A stretch of DNA of 64,000 nt from Staphylococcus roterodami (GCA_022493055.1 CP092781.1:2170001-2234000), one strand, 5' to 3'. Shown: positions 1 to 9,766, counted from the stretch's first letter. Notes: generated from the sequence alone by a model not told the origin. Program-made: numbers and translations.

Positions 1-533
1 CAATTGCTAAAAGTGAAGGTGTTAAAGATACCTTGATCATAGAACTGGCATCTTTACTACATGACACAGTTGATGAGAAAGTTGTAGATGCTGATAAACA
101 ATTAGATTCATTAACATCATTTTTGTCATCTTTATCGCTTTCAGATGAAATTCAAGAACATATATTATTTATAATTAACAATATGAGCTATCGCAATGGT
201 AAAAATAATCATGTTTCTTTATCTTTAGAAGGTCAAATTGTTAGAGATGCAGATCGACTTGACGCTATAGGGGCTATTGGAATTGCACGAACATTTCAAT
301 TTGCCGGACATTTTGGCGAACCTATGTGGACAGAACAAATAGCATTTAACAACATTAATGATGATTTAATTGAAGGGTTACCATCATCTGCCATAAAACA
401 CTTCTTTGAAAAATTATTAAAATTACAATCATTAATGCATACAGAAACAGCTAAAAAGATTGCTAAAGAAAGACATGATTTTATGGTTATGTATTTGAAG
501 CAATTCTTTACAGAGTGGAATTATCACGACTAG
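1..533 (+). CDS. HD-domain phosphohydrolase, 5' truncated by window edge
   Basis: The reading frame is open from the first bases (frame of position 3), so the real start lies upstream; a TTG at 33 is only an internal codon. The visible part carries an HD motif (LLHDTVDE) at the start and a second metal-ligand motif (RDADRLDAIGAIG) about 60 residues later, as in the YedJ/YpgQ-type HD superfamily of metal-dependent phosphohydrolases. Substrate cannot be told from sequence; relatives act on nucleotides. It stops with TAG at 531-533. No gene follows on this strand, and the next gene (yidC) is convergent. Confidence 0.8.
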   Translation, partial: IAKSEGVKDTLIIELASLLHDTVDEKVVDADKQLDSLTSFLSSLSLSDEIQEHILFIINNMSYRNGKNNHVSLSLEGQIVRDADRLDAIGAIGIARTFQFAGHFGEPMWTEQIAFNNINDDLIEGLPSSAIKHFFEKLLKLQSLMHTETAKKIAKERHDFMVMYLKQFFTEWNYHD

Positions 534-890
534 GTATAGCGATGATGCGTAAAAGTGAAGTTATTTTGGCATCATGCCTTTTTGATAAAGTGGTGCGGTA
601 AGACAACAGTATTCTAATACAGCGTTTATAGGTTGTGCTTTTATAGATGCCCCGTTGTGGCGTTATGATGCGGTGTGATGTTGATGCGGTGTGATGTTGT
701 GACCATGCCATGGCGTTTGGCGTTATGTTTCACACCGTTACATGTATTAGTGAATTGCTGTGGAAATGTTGTGGAATTAACTGCTGCACTGAAAAGACAT
801 TGTGTTAGTATGACATCGCAATAAGGCGTGGCTATTATGTTATTATCCACATTTTAAAATCTGTAATCTCGTTAAATATTATGACACTAA
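534..890. other. non-coding stretch with short tandem repeat and higher GC
   Basis: About 350 bases with no credible gene. A 16-bp unit (GATGCGGTGTGATGTT) occurs twice head to tail at 667-682 and 683-698. CGGTGTGA at 671-678 is the inverse of TCACACCG at 730-737, so a hairpin across the repeats is possible. GGCGTTATG occurs twice, before and after. The GC content of 640-740 is visibly above that of the neighbourhood. Short open frames here lack a ribosome binding site and have unconvincing translations. Confidence 0.5.
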
Positions 891-891
891 A

Positions 892-940
892 AACAGCAGT
901 AGGATGAATTTCACATTCGAAATCATCTTACTGCTGTTTC
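892..940. repeat. AACAGCAGTA hairpin repeat
   Basis: A near-perfect inverted repeat: AAACAGCAGTAGGATGAATTTC, six-base loop, then the complement ending TACTGCTGTTT. Closely related hairpins occur at 38481-38526 and 56888-56935, so this is an interspersed element, possibly also acting as a terminator for the upstream HD gene. Confidence 0.75.
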
Positions 941-990
941 TATTTATCATACACTATGTTACGTGATACTGTACTTTTGCTATGTAAATA

Positions 991-1050
991 AAAAATCATG
1001 TGCGCCCTAAAAAGTTAAAATTAGCTTCAACTTTTAGGGGCTCATGATTT
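991..1050 (-). terminator. terminator of yidC
   Basis: On the minus strand a long stem, ATCATGAGCCCCTAAAAGTT paired with AACTTTTTAGGGCGCACATGAT, is followed by a run of T. It starts about 14 bases after the yidC stop codon. Confidence 0.85.
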
Positions 1051-1063
1051 GGTATTGCTGAGG

Positions 1064-1933
1064 TTATTTCTTTTTCTTTTTAGACACTACTTGTGTGTTT
1101 TTACCTTTTTTGTTGCCGCCATTGTGTTCTCTTTCATATGCTTCAATGAAAGGCTGAACTTCTTTTTTAGCAACTTTTTCATAATGTATGTTCGCAAAGT
1201 GTGTTTGAACTACAAGGAATGCCGCACTAACTGACCAATATAAGCCAAGTGCTGATGCTGAGCTTAATGAAATCCAGATAATCATAATTGGTGAAATGAT
1301 CATCATCATATAACCCATTTGACGTTGTTCGTCTGGCATCGTTTTACTTGATACATATGCTTGGATAAAGTATAAAACACCGGCAATAATTGTAATCCAA
1401 ATATCAGGACGTCCTAAATCGAACCATAAGAAGTGTGGATACTTAAACAAACCATCTACAAGCTGATCTTTAAGTACAAAGTATAATCCCATGATGATTG
1501 GCATTTGAATTAACATTGGTAAACAACCTAACATACTCTTCATCGGGTTCATATCATACTTTTTATAAACTTGCATTAATTCTTGGTTTGCAGCCATTTT
1601 TTCTTCTTGTGTGCGTGCACGCTTCACTTTTTCTTGGATTTTTTCAACTTCTGGCTTCGCAACTTTCATTTTTTGACGCATCATATGACTATTTTTATAG
1701 TTTGACAACATGAATGGTAATAAAATAATACGAATTACCAATACAAGAATAATAATAGCTAAACCATAATTGTCGTTTAATAAGTTATTTCCCAACCAAT
1801 CCAATACATTTTTCATTGGATCTACGAATGTATTGTAGAAAAACCCACTACGTTTTTCAGGTTTAGAATAGTCACAACCAGCCAAAAAGACCATAATACC
1901 TAAAAATAATGGTAGTAACGCTTTTTTCTTCAT
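1064..1933 (-). CDS. yidC: membrane protein insertase YidC (OxaA family)
   Basis: Inserts and folds membrane proteins, alone or with SecYEG. The 289-residue product starts with a lipoprotein signal whose lipobox is LAGC, giving an acylated Cys20. It then shows the Gram-positive OxaA layout: a hydrophobic segment near 57-80, a charged cytoplasmic hairpin (about 85-125, rich in K/E), a segment beginning at [16 protein letters not shown], two further membrane segments and a basic tail ending in poly-lysine. Length is normal for staphylococcal YidC. It is a single gene with its own terminator, upstream of nothing on this strand. Position next to thi genes is the usual S. aureus arrangement. Confidence 0.96.
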   Translation of the reverse strand: MKKKALLPLFLGIMVFLAGCDYSKPEKRSGFFYNTFVDPMKNVLDWLGNNLLNDNYGLAIIILVLVIRIILLPFMLSNYKNSHMMRQKMKVAKPEVEKIQEKVKRARTQEEKMAANQELMQVYKKYDMNPMKSMLGCLPMLIQMPIIMGLYFVLKDQLVDGLFKYPHFLWFDLGRPDIWITIIAGVLYFIQAYVSSKTMPDEQRQMGYMMMIISPIMIIWISLSSASALGLYWSVSAAFLVVQTHFANIHYEKVAKKEVQPFIEAYEREHNGGNKKGKNTQVVSKKKKK

Positions 1934-2018
1934 TTTTCCACCTCTATCATTATATTCACATAGGATTTATTCTATCACATTAATGAGTACGTATGAAACA
2001 ATAAGTGGAAAAATTTAA

Positions 2019-2660
2019 CTAATTATTAAAAAAATCTTTGAATTTTTTTACAGTACCTTCTATATTTTCACTTTTAGAAATAGCAGAAATAACTGAAATT
2101 CCATCTGCTCCAGCATCAACAATAGGTTCAACATTATTAGTATTGATACCCCCAATTGCTACAATTGGCAGTTGTGGATTCATTACTTTAAATGTAGCAA
2201 TCATTTCTGGACCTACTGGTGTATGTGCGTCATTTTTTGAAGGTGTAGGATAAATTGGACCAACACCAATATAATCTACATTTGTTAAATCCGATTGTGC
2301 ATATTCATCTACATCACTAACACTTAAGCCGATTATTTTATCTGTAAAATATTGTGCAATTTCATTAACATTAGCATCATCTTGACCGACATGAATACCG
2401 TCTGCATTAATTTCCTTCGCTAATTCAACATCATCATTAATTATAAAAGGTACTTGGTATTGATGACACAAATTTAGCAATTCTTTGGCTAATTCCAATT
2501 TTTCAGTTCCTTTTAATGCATTAGTACCTTTTTCTCTAAATTGAAAAAGTGTTACTCCTGCTTTTAGCGCTTCTTCTAATACATCATGAATAGTACGATG
2601 ACTCGGAACATCAGATGAACCACAAATAAAATATACATTCAATTGTGAGTTATTAAACAT
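2019..2660 (-). CDS. thiE: thiamine-phosphate synthase
   Basis: Joins HMP-pyrophosphate and thiazole phosphate into thiamine phosphate. The TIM-barrel family motifs are visible: FQFREK near the N terminus, [32 protein letters not shown] and the phosphate-binding GGINTNN. I start it at the ATG at 2660 (213 aa). This ATG lies directly after the thiM stop (2662-2664) and has a good ribosome binding site (AGAGGTGG) seven bases upstream; the longer frame from 2678 would add six residues without such a site. Last gene of the tenA-thiD-thiM-thiE operon. Confidence 0.96.
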   Translation of the reverse strand: MFNNSQLNVYFICGSSDVPSHRTIHDVLEEALKAGVTLFQFREKGTNALKGTEKLELAKELLNLCHQYQVPFIINDDVELAKEINADGIHVGQDDANVNEIAQYFTDKIIGLSVSDVDEYAQSDLTNVDYIGVGPIYPTPSKNDAHTPVGPEMIATFKVMNPQLPIVAIGGINTNNVEPIVDAGADGISVISAISKSENIEGTVKKFKDFFNN

Positions 2661-2661
2661 G

Positions 2662-3453
2662 CTATTCCACCTCTTCAATGCGAAGCCATTGCTGGTAAGT
2701 CATATTATCTAAATGGTATAACGTATCAAGTAATATTGATGAAAACGTTCCAGGTCCATTACAATCTTCATTTTTAGCAGCTGATTCAGCAGCGATATTA
2801 AATACACTGACCGCTTCAATCAATGCATCTATATTTGGTTTTGTATTTCTAAATAAGAATCCAGCAATAACTCCCCCTAATAAACAACCAGCACCTGTAA
2901 CTTTTGTCAATAATGGTGAGCCATTTGATAACATTATGACCTTACCATCTTGAACGATAACATCCTGTTCTCCTGTAACAACAATTGCAGTTTTATATGC
3001 TTCGTAGGCTTTTTTAGCAATAGCAACTACATTTAAATTATTATCACTATCTGTGCCTTTCATTGTTGCTGTGTCATCAATTAGTGCTAATATTTCAGAT
3101 GCATTTCCTTTAATTACTGACACGTCTGCTGACTGTAAAAGTAATTTACAAAACTGTTTTCTATATGTAGATGCTCCAACTGCAACAGGGTCAAAGACAA
3201 TCGGTAACCCTAATTCATTAGCTGTTTGAGCAATTGCAATGATATCTTGTTCATTTTGTGCTGTTAATGTTCCAATGTTGATTAACAATGCTTGAGCTAC
3301 TTTATAAAATTCTCTTGCTTCTTCTGGTGCCTCACTCATTGCAGGGCTTGCACCAATACTTAATAATCCATTAGCTGTAAAATTTTTCACAACATCATTC
3401 GTATAGCAAATTGTTAATGGTTGTTCATTACGTATTTTATCTAGATATTTCAT
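2662..3453 (-). CDS. thiM: hydroxyethylthiazole kinase
   Basis: Phosphorylates 4-methyl-5-hydroxyethylthiazole in thiamine salvage. Ribokinase-like fold with the C-terminal anion-hole motif TGAGCLLGG, the internal [10 protein letters not shown] and KGNASEI segments, and the expected 263-residue length. Two adjacent ATGs (3456, 3453) are possible; the second is better spaced from AAGGA and is chosen. The start overlaps the end of thiD by 17 bases, so translation is probably coupled. Residues scattered through the C-terminal third differ from S. aureus ThiM as I recall it. Confidence 0.95.
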   Translation of the reverse strand: MKYLDKIRNEQPLTICYTNDVVKNFTANGLLSIGASPAMSEAPEEAREFYKVAQALLINIGTLTAQNEQDIIAIAQTANELGLPIVFDPVAVGASTYRKQFCKLLLQSADVSVIKGNASEILALIDDTATMKGTDSDNNLNVVAIAKKAYEAYKTAIVVTGEQDVIVQDGKVIMLSNGSPLLTKVTGAGCLLGGVIAGFLFRNTKPNIDALIEAVSVFNIAAESAAKNEDCNGPGTFSSILLDTLYHLDNMTYQQWLRIEEVE

Positions 3454-4267
3454 CATCTAATCCTTCTTTCTTTAAATATGCAAAATGATTAACTGGACCT
3501 CTTCCCCTACCTATTTCAGGTGTATATTGAATACTCATTGAAATAAACTTTTTAGCTTTATGCACTGCTTCTGTTAGTGTTCTACCTTTAGCAAGTTCTG
3601 CTGTTATAACTGCTGAAAAAGTACATCCAGTTCCATGCGTATGCTTTGTTTCAAATCTTTCACTTTCAAATGTTTTAACGCCATCTTTAGTAAATAAATA
3701 GTCCTTTGAAATATTAAGATCATCTGAATGACCACCTTTAATAACAACCCCCTTACTACCTATGTCATTAATAAAAATGCGTCCAGCTTGTAAAATTTTT
3801 TCTTCGCTATCAATTATAAGTCCTGTTATTTCCTCTGCTTCAGGTAAGTTTGGAGTCACGACATCAGCTAATGGCAATAACGTATGTTGTAAATTTTGTT
3901 TAGTTGCATCATCCATTAAAGAATCGCCACTTTTAGCTAGCATCACAGGATCAATTACATAAGGAATAGAGGGCTGTTGTAATAAATAATGACGAATTGT
4001 ATCCATCGTATCAGCTGTAGCAATCATTCCCGTTTTAATTGCGTGAGGTAATGTATCACTAAATACACTATCTAGTTGCTCATCTACCCACTGACTTTCT
4101 AAGTTATGAATATGTTGAACTCCCATCGTATTTTGAGCAACAATGCTAGTAACGACTCCCATACCATATACACCACACGAATGAAATGATTTTAAATCAG
4201 CCATAACACCAGCACCACCTGTTGGATCCGTTCCAGCAATAGTTAATGCAATTTTAGGTTTATTCAT
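3437..4267 (-). CDS. thiD: hydroxymethylpyrimidine (phospho)kinase
   Basis: Makes HMP-pyrophosphate from HMP in two phosphorylation steps. Ribokinase family, 276 aa, with the N-terminal substrate motif [16 protein letters not shown], the DPVMLAKSG segment, and the C-terminal [14 protein letters not shown] motif that holds the catalytic Asp/anion hole region. Its ATG at 4267 overlaps the tenA stop (ATGA arrangement at 4264-4267). Middle gene of the thiamine operon controlled by the TPP riboswitch upstream of tenA. Confidence 0.95.
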   Translation of the reverse strand: MNKPKIALTIAGTDPTGGAGVMADLKSFHSCGVYGMGVVTSIVAQNTMGVQHIHNLESQWVDEQLDSVFSDTLPHAIKTGMIATADTMDTIRHYLLQQPSIPYVIDPVMLAKSGDSLMDDATKQNLQHTLLPLADVVTPNLPEAEEITGLIIDSEEKILQAGRIFINDIGSKGVVIKGGHSDDLNISKDYLFTKDGVKTFESERFETKHTHGTGCTFSAVITAELAKGRTLTEAVHKAKKFISMSIQYTPEIGRGRGPVNHFAYLKKEGLDDEISR

Positions 4268-4950
4268 TGACTATCTCCTCCAAATTCCCATTTTTCTAAA
4301 GTCATAGCCATATTGAAAAATCGACGTTCATGAATACAACTTTCTAAAAATACATGTTTCACTTGATTAAGTTCTTCAGTAGACAATGATTCCGCTAACT
4401 TATTCATCAATGCTTCAAAAACATTGATAACATCGTCCATTTCAGTACTATAAAAATCAAACCATTTTGCTGTATCTTTCTCTTTATTTAAACAACTATC
4501 ATTTTGAGCACGCTTCGCTAATTCTGCATATATATATGGGCAAGGTGCCATTGCGGCAATTGTATAAATAGCATTTTCACGACTAAATGCTTGGTAATAC
4601 ATGTGCTTAATGTAATGGTCGCCACTTGGTGGCCAAACTTTAGTTTTAATAATTTCTTCATAAGGTTCACCAACAATTTGTGCTAATATATCATGCGCTA
4701 ACACTTCACCTTCTACCATAAAATCAATTTGTTCTACTAAAAATTTCACATCATCCATATTGTTCATTTTTGGAATTAACAATGCATATAAGTTTGTAAA
4801 TTCTTTTAAATACGCAGCATCAGCTTTTAAGTAATGACGTAATGCGTCAGCTTCTATATCTCCAGATAACATCTTCTGAATAAAATCATCTTCATAAATA
4901 TCATTAATGATTGGCTTTGCATCTTGGTACAATTCTTGTGAAAACTCCAT
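4264..4950 (-). CDS. tenA: thiaminase II / aminopyrimidine aminohydrolase TenA
   Basis: Salvages base-degraded thiamine by hydrolysing aminomethylpyrimidine to HMP, which ThiD then uses. The all-helical 228-residue TenA/PQQC fold is recognisable. The catalytic Cys lies in [10 protein letters not shown] (Cys137), and the C-terminal [10 protein letters not shown] segment carries the conserved acidic and tyrosine-site region. First gene of the operon, directly after the riboswitch; ribosome binding site AGGGAGGATTTTTT precedes the ATG. S. aureus-type thi operons lack de novo pathway genes here, so this cluster is for salvage. Confidence 0.95.
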   Translation of the reverse strand: MEFSQELYQDAKPIINDIYEDDFIQKMLSGDIEADALRHYLKADAAYLKEFTNLYALLIPKMNNMDDVKFLVEQIDFMVEGEVLAHDILAQIVGEPYEEIIKTKVWPPSGDHYIKHMYYQAFSRENAIYTIAAMAPCPYIYAELAKRAQNDSCLNKEKDTAKWFDFYSTEMDDVINVFEALMNKLAESLSTEELNQVKHVFLESCIHERRFFNMAMTLEKWEFGGDSQ

Positions 4951-4971
4951 TGTAAAAAATCCTCCCTAAAT

Positions 4972-5010
4972 AAAAAAACTACTTCCAACACAATGAAAGT
5001 AGTTTGATAA
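4972..5010 (-). terminator. riboswitch expression platform: terminator with alternative antiterminator
   Basis: The minus strand has AAACTACTTTC, loop, GAAGTAGTTTTTTT, an intrinsic terminator. Its 5' arm (ACTACTTTC) is also complementary to GAAAGTAGT, which is the 3' strand of riboswitch stem P1. So the same GAAAGTAGT can close P1 (TPP bound, terminator free) or pair with the terminator arm (no TPP, readthrough). Confidence 0.9.
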
Positions 5011-5025
5011 CAATGCAACTAGACC

Positions 5026-5131
5026 AGCTACACATAATCAATGACTACTTTCCTACGTTGGTACTAACCAAATCAGGTCATAAGGGTCTGAATCTTCATC
5101 TCAGCCAATTTATTAGGCTCCCCTAGTAGTT
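5026..5131 (-). ncRNA. TPP riboswitch (THI box)
   Basis: Read on the minus strand the canonical aptamer parts appear in order: P1 5' strand GAACTACTAGGGGAGCC, the pyrimidine-sensing CTGAGATGAAG, then ACCCTTATGACCTGATTTGG, TTAGTACCAACGTAGG, and the P1 3' strand GGAAAGTAGT. It lies between the probable tenA promoter and the ribosome binding site and should shut the operon when TPP is abundant. Confidence 0.95.
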
Positions 5132-5241
5132 CGTTAATATTCAATTTCAAATTTATCTTAGCAAACGTTTTCAACATTTTCAATTATTGTTGTATAGCTT
5201 TAATATTACTTTTTAAAAATTAATTTCTCCATTACATATAA

Positions 5242-5284
5242 AAATGACCGGAAATATTCGTAAGTCAATACAAATATTTCCGGC
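5242..5284 (-). terminator. terminator of sceD
   Basis: CCGGAAATATT and AATATTTCCGG form an eleven-base stem with T-rich sequence downstream on the minus strand, about 45 bases after the sceD stop. Confidence 0.85.
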
Positions 5285-5328
5285 TTTAATTCTATTGTAT
5301 TAATCTATCTACGCTATATACTTGTAAC

Positions 5329-6021
5329 TTAAGCAGTTACCCAATGACCAGCGCCACCAGTGTTATATAATTTTACTGCTGCAGCATCTTGGACACTTTC
5401 TGGTGCATTTGCTGGTGATACACCTTTATATTTAGCTGGTGCTACTGAATCCCAAGTTGATTGTAAGAATTGATATTTACCTGCTGCACCTGATGTTGGG
5501 TTAACAGCATGAATATTACCACCAGATTCACGTTGTGCAATTTGTTTTAGATGATCATTCACATTAACTGAAGATCCTTCAGATGCTTTTGATTCTGTTG
5601 GTGTTGCAGTCACTTGTGAATTATTTGATGTTGTTGCTTGTGGCTGTTGTGTTTGAGCATTTTGTGGTGCTGCAACTTCTTGTGATTGCGTTTGATTAGC
5701 TTGCGCAGTTGAAGGTGCTACACTATTTGTTGGTGCTTGTGCACTTACTGTTGCTTCATTAGCACCTGTTGCATGATAATTCCATGCGAAGTGTGTACCA
5801 TCTGATTCAAAATGATACGTAAATCCTTCATAGTCAAATGTATAATTATAAGCGCCTGCTTCAATTGGTTTTTGATTTAATGTTTGATCGTTTGATTGCG
5901 CCATTTGCGCTAATGATGCTTTATTTAAATCCGCTTCACTTGCATGGGCTTCATGACCTGCATTTCCTGCTACGATTCCTAAACCTACTGCTAAAGATGA
6001 TGCGAGTAATGTTTTCTTCAT
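5329..6021 (-). CDS. sceD: probable lytic transglycosylase SceD
   Basis: Secreted cell-wall hydrolase that helps cell separation. A signal peptide of 27 residues ends AHA before SEAD. Residues 28-85 hold a Tyr/Phe-rich region ([18 protein letters not shown]), residues about 87-150 a low-complexity Ala/Gln/Ser/Thr linker, and residues 158-230 the transglycosylase-like domain with the catalytic Glu165 in QRESGG and the [15 protein letters not shown] segment. Length matches S. aureus SceD, but the linker differs from the version I remember. A perfect WalR box lies upstream, fitting known WalKR control. Monocistronic, with its own terminator. Confidence 0.95.
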   Translation of the reverse strand: MKKTLLASSLAVGLGIVAGNAGHEAHASEADLNKASLAQMAQSNDQTLNQKPIEAGAYNYTFDYEGFTYHFESDGTHFAWNYHATGANEATVSAQAPTNSVAPSTAQANQTQSQEVAAPQNAQTQQPQATTSNNSQVTATPTESKASEGSSVNVNDHLKQIAQRESGGNIHAVNPTSGAAGKYQFLQSTWDSVAPAKYKGVSPANAPESVQDAAAVKLYNTGGAGHWVTA

Positions 6022-6063
6022 AATCTTAAAATCCTCCTACAAGTAATTTGTTCTTTAAAAGTT

Positions 6064-6081
6064 TTACAGCAACTACTGTAA
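6064..6081. repeat. short perfect inverted repeat in the sceD leader
   Basis: TTACAG-CAACTA-CTGTAA, two six-base arms, 43 bases upstream of the sceD start codon. It could be an operator or a leader hairpin; no regulator is assigned. Confidence 0.4.
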
Positions 6082-6132
6082 CATCTGTGAAAACATTGCA
6101 GGTTACAACAAAATAAAAAATTCCTCGTGTTT

Positions 6133-6149
6133 ATTACATAGACTTTACA
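6133..6149 (-). promoter_or_regulatory. WalR binding site upstream of sceD
   Basis: On the minus strand the sequence TGTAAA-GTCTA-TGTAAT matches the published WalR consensus TGTWAH-N5-TGTWAH at every fixed position. It lies 112 bases upstream of sceD, a gene known from S. aureus work to belong to the WalKR regulon. Confidence 0.8.
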
Positions 6150-6280
6150 TAGTTTTAGTCTATAATATTTAAATTTATCCCCTATGAAAATCGTCATGAC
6201 AATAATGAATATTTTTCATTTGCATTTTTATGTGTAATCGTTTTGCAATCTAACTATACTTAGACACAGAAAAACTACAC

Positions 6281-6326
6281 AAAAAGACGACCTACACAAC
6301 AGTTGCAATTGCCATGTAGGTCATCT
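6281..6326 (-). terminator. terminator of ssbB
   Basis: GATGACCTACA and TGTAGGTCGTC arms are followed by TTTTT on the minus strand, about 85 bases past the ssb stop. Confidence 0.8.
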
Positions 6327-6411
6327 ATAAGTGAGTATATTTCAAGTTAATATGATCTATAAAAAATAGGATGGATTAAATGTATATTAAGGATGTTTAG
6401 GATTATTGGAT

Positions 6412-6807
6412 TTAAATTTCTAATAAGTCAGGATTATCTAAATTATGAGAGTCAATATTTAAAATATTATCTGAGAGAATTTCATTATTCAGGGATTTAG
6501 GGGACATAAACTTTATAGTTTCAACATATAATTCTGTAACAAAGTGTGTTTGACCGTCTTTATCATATTTTCTTGATCTCATTTGACCTGTAATACCTAC
6601 TAGCGTACCTTGATTGGTGTACTTATCAATGTTTGACGCTAACTTGCCAAATGCTTTACAAAAAATATAATCACAGACGATTTCTCCATTTTCATCTTTA
6701 TAATTTCGTTGTGTTGCAACACAAAACGTAGCAACCTTTCTTTCCTCCTTTTCAAAGATTTGTACATCTTTCGTTAGTCTTCCAACAATTACAATTTTGT
6801 TAAGCAT
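6412..6807 (-). CDS. ssbB: single-stranded DNA-binding protein (SsbB-like)
   Basis: Binds single-stranded DNA through one OB fold (residues 1 to about 105: NKIVIVGRLTKDVQ, FCVATQRNYK, DYIFCKAFGK, VGITGQMRSRKY). At 131 aa it is shorter than SsbA, and its C terminus (NLDNPDLLEI) is acidic but lacks the canonical DDDLPF-type protein-interaction tip. It lies next to a divergent YwpF-like gene and close to fabZ, the same neighbourhood as Bacillus subtilis ssbB (ywpH), the competence-associated paralogue. A role in DNA uptake is inferred from that. AGGAGGTGAATCACAC precedes the ATG. Confidence 0.88.
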   Translation of the reverse strand: MLNKIVIVGRLTKDVQIFEKEERKVATFCVATQRNYKDENGEIVCDYIFCKAFGKLASNIDKYTNQGTLVGITGQMRSRKYDKDGQTHFVTELYVETIKFMSPKSLNNEILSDNILNIDSHNLDNPDLLEI

Positions 6808-7000
6808 AAAGTGTGTGATTCACCTCCTATGTTTATATCTTAATAATTCACTTAAAGATGGTCAAAGTTACAAATTTTATATTATTTATAGCTATCACAT
6901 CTTATTATTTGTTATATTTAAAGAAATTAGTAATAAATAATGCTTAAAACACCTGAAAACTTCAAATATCATATATATAAATCAAATGGGATGTGGAAAT

Positions 7001-7441
7001 ATGAAAACTTTTAAAGCAGTAAGGTTCCAAATTGTAAATGAACACGGCAGAATTATTGAATATGAGTTAGAAGATGGCGTAATAATTAATAAAGAAGAAA
7101 GTGGTACAGGTTGGTTACTTGAAATTGTAATTTCAAATGAACATTATGAAACTTTTAAAGAATACCAAGACAATGAACAGTTACTCGATATACGCGTTGT
7201 TATAACTCGTCCAGCCAATGACCCAGCATTATTTGAGTCCACTATTAAGAGTATTAAAAATTTCAAAACAACGATGTCTATTGTATTTGAATGTCATATT
7301 TATACTTTGAGACAACAGTATGCTGAAAGTTTATTAGAACAACTTATCGATGATGGCTTATCTGGTGAAGAATTAAAAAATTCATTTAATAGAATGATGC
7401 AATCTAAACCGAAGTTAAAAGATGAAAAATTAGAAGAATAA
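7001..7441 (+). CDS. YwpF-like conserved protein
   Basis: Soluble protein of 146 aa from the ATG at 7001; an in-frame ATG at 6986 would use as coding the GGGATGTGGA that is the only plausible ribosome binding site, so the shorter start is preferred. No catalytic motif is visible; the C-terminal third is helical and charged (MQSKPKLKDEKLEE). Sequence and position between ssbB and fabZ match the YwpF family of Bacillus and Staphylococcus, whose function is unknown. Divergent from ssbB with about 190 bases of AT-rich promoter region between. Confidence 0.75.
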   Translation: MKTFKAVRFQIVNEHGRIIEYELEDGVIINKEESGTGWLLEIVISNEHYETFKEYQDNEQLLDIRVVITRPANDPALFESTIKSIKNFKTTMSIVFECHIYTLRQQYAESLLEQLIDDGLSGEELKNSFNRMMQSKPKLKDEKLEE

Positions 7442-7443
7442 AG

Positions 7444-7493
7444 AAAAAACATTCAAAGACAATGAGGTTTCATTAGATCTTTGAATGTTTTTT
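7444..7493. terminator. bidirectional terminator between the YwpF-like gene and fabZ
   Basis: AAAAAACATTCAAAGA and TCTTTGAATGTTTTTT form a long stem with A-run and T-run on either side, serving the two convergent genes. Confidence 0.85.
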
Positions 7494-7503
7494 AGTTGAT
7501 ATT

Positions 7504-7944
7504 TTATTTCACGTCTTGAATTGCAAACGTTAATTCACAACTACAAGCTAGTTGTCCATCAACAGTAGCCTTTGCACTACCTTTGCCAATTGGACCCTTG
7601 ATTTTTGTAATTTCCACTTCAAGTGTCAATGTATCACCAGGTACAACTTGACGTTTAAATCGACATTTATCTATACCCGCAAACAATGCTATTTTCCCTT
7701 TATTTTCTTCACTGTTTAAAATTGCTACTGCACCAGTTTGTGCTAATGCTTCAGTTATCAATACACCAGGCATTACTGCATACTCTGGAAAATGCCCTTG
7801 GAAAAATGGTTCATTGCCAGACACTTGCTTAATTGCCACACAACGGCGACCTTCTTCATATTCAACAACTTTATCAATTAATAAAAATGGTTGTCTGTGA
7901 GGTATAATTTGTTTAATTTGGTTATAATCAAAAATTGTTTCCAT
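7504..7944 (-). CDS. fabZ: 3-hydroxyacyl-ACP dehydratase FabZ
   Basis: Dehydrates beta-hydroxyacyl-ACP in type II fatty-acid synthesis. Hot-dog fold, 146 aa. The catalytic His51 is in [14 protein letters not shown] and Glu65 in LITEALAQ. It starts 33 bases after murA stops and is probably cotranscribed, linking membrane lipid and peptidoglycan precursor supply. A good GGAGGAGT ribosome binding site precedes it. Confidence 0.97.
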   Translation of the reverse strand: METIFDYNQIKQIIPHRQPFLLIDKVVEYEEGRRCVAIKQVSGNEPFFQGHFPEYAVMPGVLITEALAQTGAVAILNSEENKGKIALFAGIDKCRFKRQVVPGDTLTLEVEITKIKGPIGKGSAKATVDGQLACSCELTFAIQDVK

Positions 7945-7977
7945 GGTTGTACTCCTCCATTATATTAATTCTCTGTA

Positions 7978-9243
7978 TTAATCGTTAATACGTTCAATGT
8001 CTGCACCTAATTGCTTCAATTTACCATGTAAGTTAACATAGCCTCTATCTAAGTGTTTTAATTCTGTAACACTTGTTTTACCGTCAGCCACTAATCCAGC
8101 TAAAATTAATGCTGCTGCCGCTCTTAAATCAGTAGCTTTAACTTGTGCACCTTGTAATTGACTCTTACCTTCAAGTTTAGCGCTACGTCCTTCAACGTTG
8201 ATATTAGCATTCATTCGTTTGAATTCTGCAACATGCATAAATCTATTTTCAAATACAGTTTCAGTAACCACTTTATGGCCATTTGCTGTTAATAATAACG
8301 CCATCATCTGTGACTGCATATCAGTTGGGAATCCTGGGTGTGGTAATGTCTTAATGTCAACTGGTTCTAAATCGCCTTCTGCACGCACTCGAATACCATC
8401 TTCTTGATAATCAAGTTCAACGCCCATTTCTTCTAATTTATAAACTAAGCTAGCCATATGTTCTTTAATTGCACCACGCACAAAGATATCACCGCGAGTA
8501 ATTGCACCAGCAATAAGAAGTGTTCCAGCTTCTATTCTATCTGGAATGATAGCATGTTCAACACCGTGTAATGATTCAACACCGTTAATTGTTATAGTAT
8601 CTGTTCCAGCACCAGTAATTCTACCGCCCATTTCGTTGATATAATTTGCTAAATCTACTATTTCAGGTTCTTTAGCTGCATTTTCAATTAAAGTTTTACC
8701 TTTAGCTAATGATGCCGCCATAATAATGTTTTGTGTTGCTCCTACACTTGGAAAATCTAAATGAATTGATGTACCTTTTAATCCATCTTTAGCATTCGCA
8801 TAAATATTACCATTTTCAAGATGGATTTCTGCACCTAATGCTTCAAAACCTTTAATGTGTTGTTCAATTGGTCTACTCCCAATCGCACACCCACCTGGTA
8901 ATGCAACGATTGCGTGACCTAATCTAGCTAATAAAGGTCCCATTACTAAAATACTTGCACGCATTTTACTAACATATTCATATGGTGCCTCTTCATTTAA
9001 GGTTTTTGTTGCATCAACGATAACAGCATTCTCGTCTTTTTTGTATGTTACGTCTGCATTTAACGTTGTTAATACATTATTAATTGTTTCTACATCACTT
9101 AAGGCTGGAACATTAACAAGTTTACTTGGTTTGTCAGAAGCTAACAATGATGCAGTCAATATTGGTAATACTGCATTTTTTGCACCTTCGACTTTAACCT
9201 CACCTGTTAATCTATTTCCACCCTTGATTACTATTTTATCCAT
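7978..9243 (-). CDS. murA: UDP-N-acetylglucosamine 1-carboxyvinyltransferase MurA
   Basis: First committed step of peptidoglycan synthesis, transferring enolpyruvate from PEP to UDP-GlcNAc; fosfomycin target. 421 aa, with Lys22 in EGAKNAVLP and the active-site Cys119 in [15 protein letters not shown]. The C-terminal [14 protein letters not shown] region is typical. A second paralogue, murZ, sits at 29041-30300; this copy, next to DUF1146 and the atp genes, corresponds to MurAA, usually the main enzyme. Confidence 0.97.
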   Translation of the reverse strand: MDKIVIKGGNRLTGEVKVEGAKNAVLPILTASLLASDKPSKLVNVPALSDVETINNVLTTLNADVTYKKDENAVIVDATKTLNEEAPYEYVSKMRASILVMGPLLARLGHAIVALPGGCAIGSRPIEQHIKGFEALGAEIHLENGNIYANAKDGLKGTSIHLDFPSVGATQNIIMAASLAKGKTLIENAAKEPEIVDLANYINEMGGRITGAGTDTITINGVESLHGVEHAIIPDRIEAGTLLIAGAITRGDIFVRGAIKEHMASLVYKLEEMGVELDYQEDGIRVRAEGDLEPVDIKTLPHPGFPTDMQSQMMALLLTANGHKVVTETVFENRFMHVAEFKRMNANINVEGRSAKLEGKSQLQGAQVKATDLRAAAALILAGLVADGKTSVTELKHLDRGYVNLHGKLKQLGADIERIND

Positions 9244-9354
9244 CGTAAATCCTCCACTAAGAACTCCTATTACTTTTACATTTCCCTATTTTAAAATTAT
9301 TTTTAATCATTATTTAATTATATCTAGTTTTGATTACAAATAACAGAGCTAGTC

Positions 9355-9588
9355 TTATTTTATTAAATATTTTACCTGCGTCGAGTATTGTAACAAATCT
9401 ACAATAAAATTGCTTACTGCAGTACCTAATAAAATAGCAACAAATATCAAGCAAACTTGAAGTTGTGCTGAATAGCCTTTTTTGAAAAATTGATCTAATC
9501 TAATTGATTGCAATGCCCAATAGGCAATGCAAATACATACTACATGTAACACTAAATGGATAATTGCATATTGTCCGATATAATCCAT
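9355..9588 (-). CDS. DUF1146 small membrane protein (YwzB-like)
   Basis: A 77-residue protein with two hydrophobic segments (about 8-25 and 44-65) separated by a short polar loop, matching the DUF1146/YwzB family found between murA and the ATP synthase operon in many Firmicutes. Function unknown. Well-spaced AGGTGATAAA precedes the ATG. It may be cotranscribed with murA, 111 bases downstream. Confidence 0.8.
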   Translation of the reverse strand: MDYIGQYAIIHLVLHVVCICIAYWALQSIRLDQFFKKGYSAQLQVCLIFVAILLGTAVSNFIVDLLQYSTQVKYLIK

Positions 9589-9766
9589 TTTATCACCTCA
9601 TAAGATTACTGTATTACATTGTACATGAAATGATTAAATAATGATACAAAGTTTATTACCCGTTTTTAATAAAGATTATGCTTATTTACGATATAATTCT
9701 TTTTACATAAAAATCATAGTTACGATGTTTTCAAACAAATTAAATAAAATGTATTTGATTGTGTTT

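Noticed and set aside
508..850. Two minus-strand frames of about 70 codons in the GC-rich island
   Set aside because: Translations are His/Thr/Asn-rich artefacts of the tandem repeat and lack ribosome binding sites.
1049..1234. Plus-strand frame rich in Phe opposite yidC
   Set aside because: Lies antisense to the well-supported yidC coding region and has no start signal.
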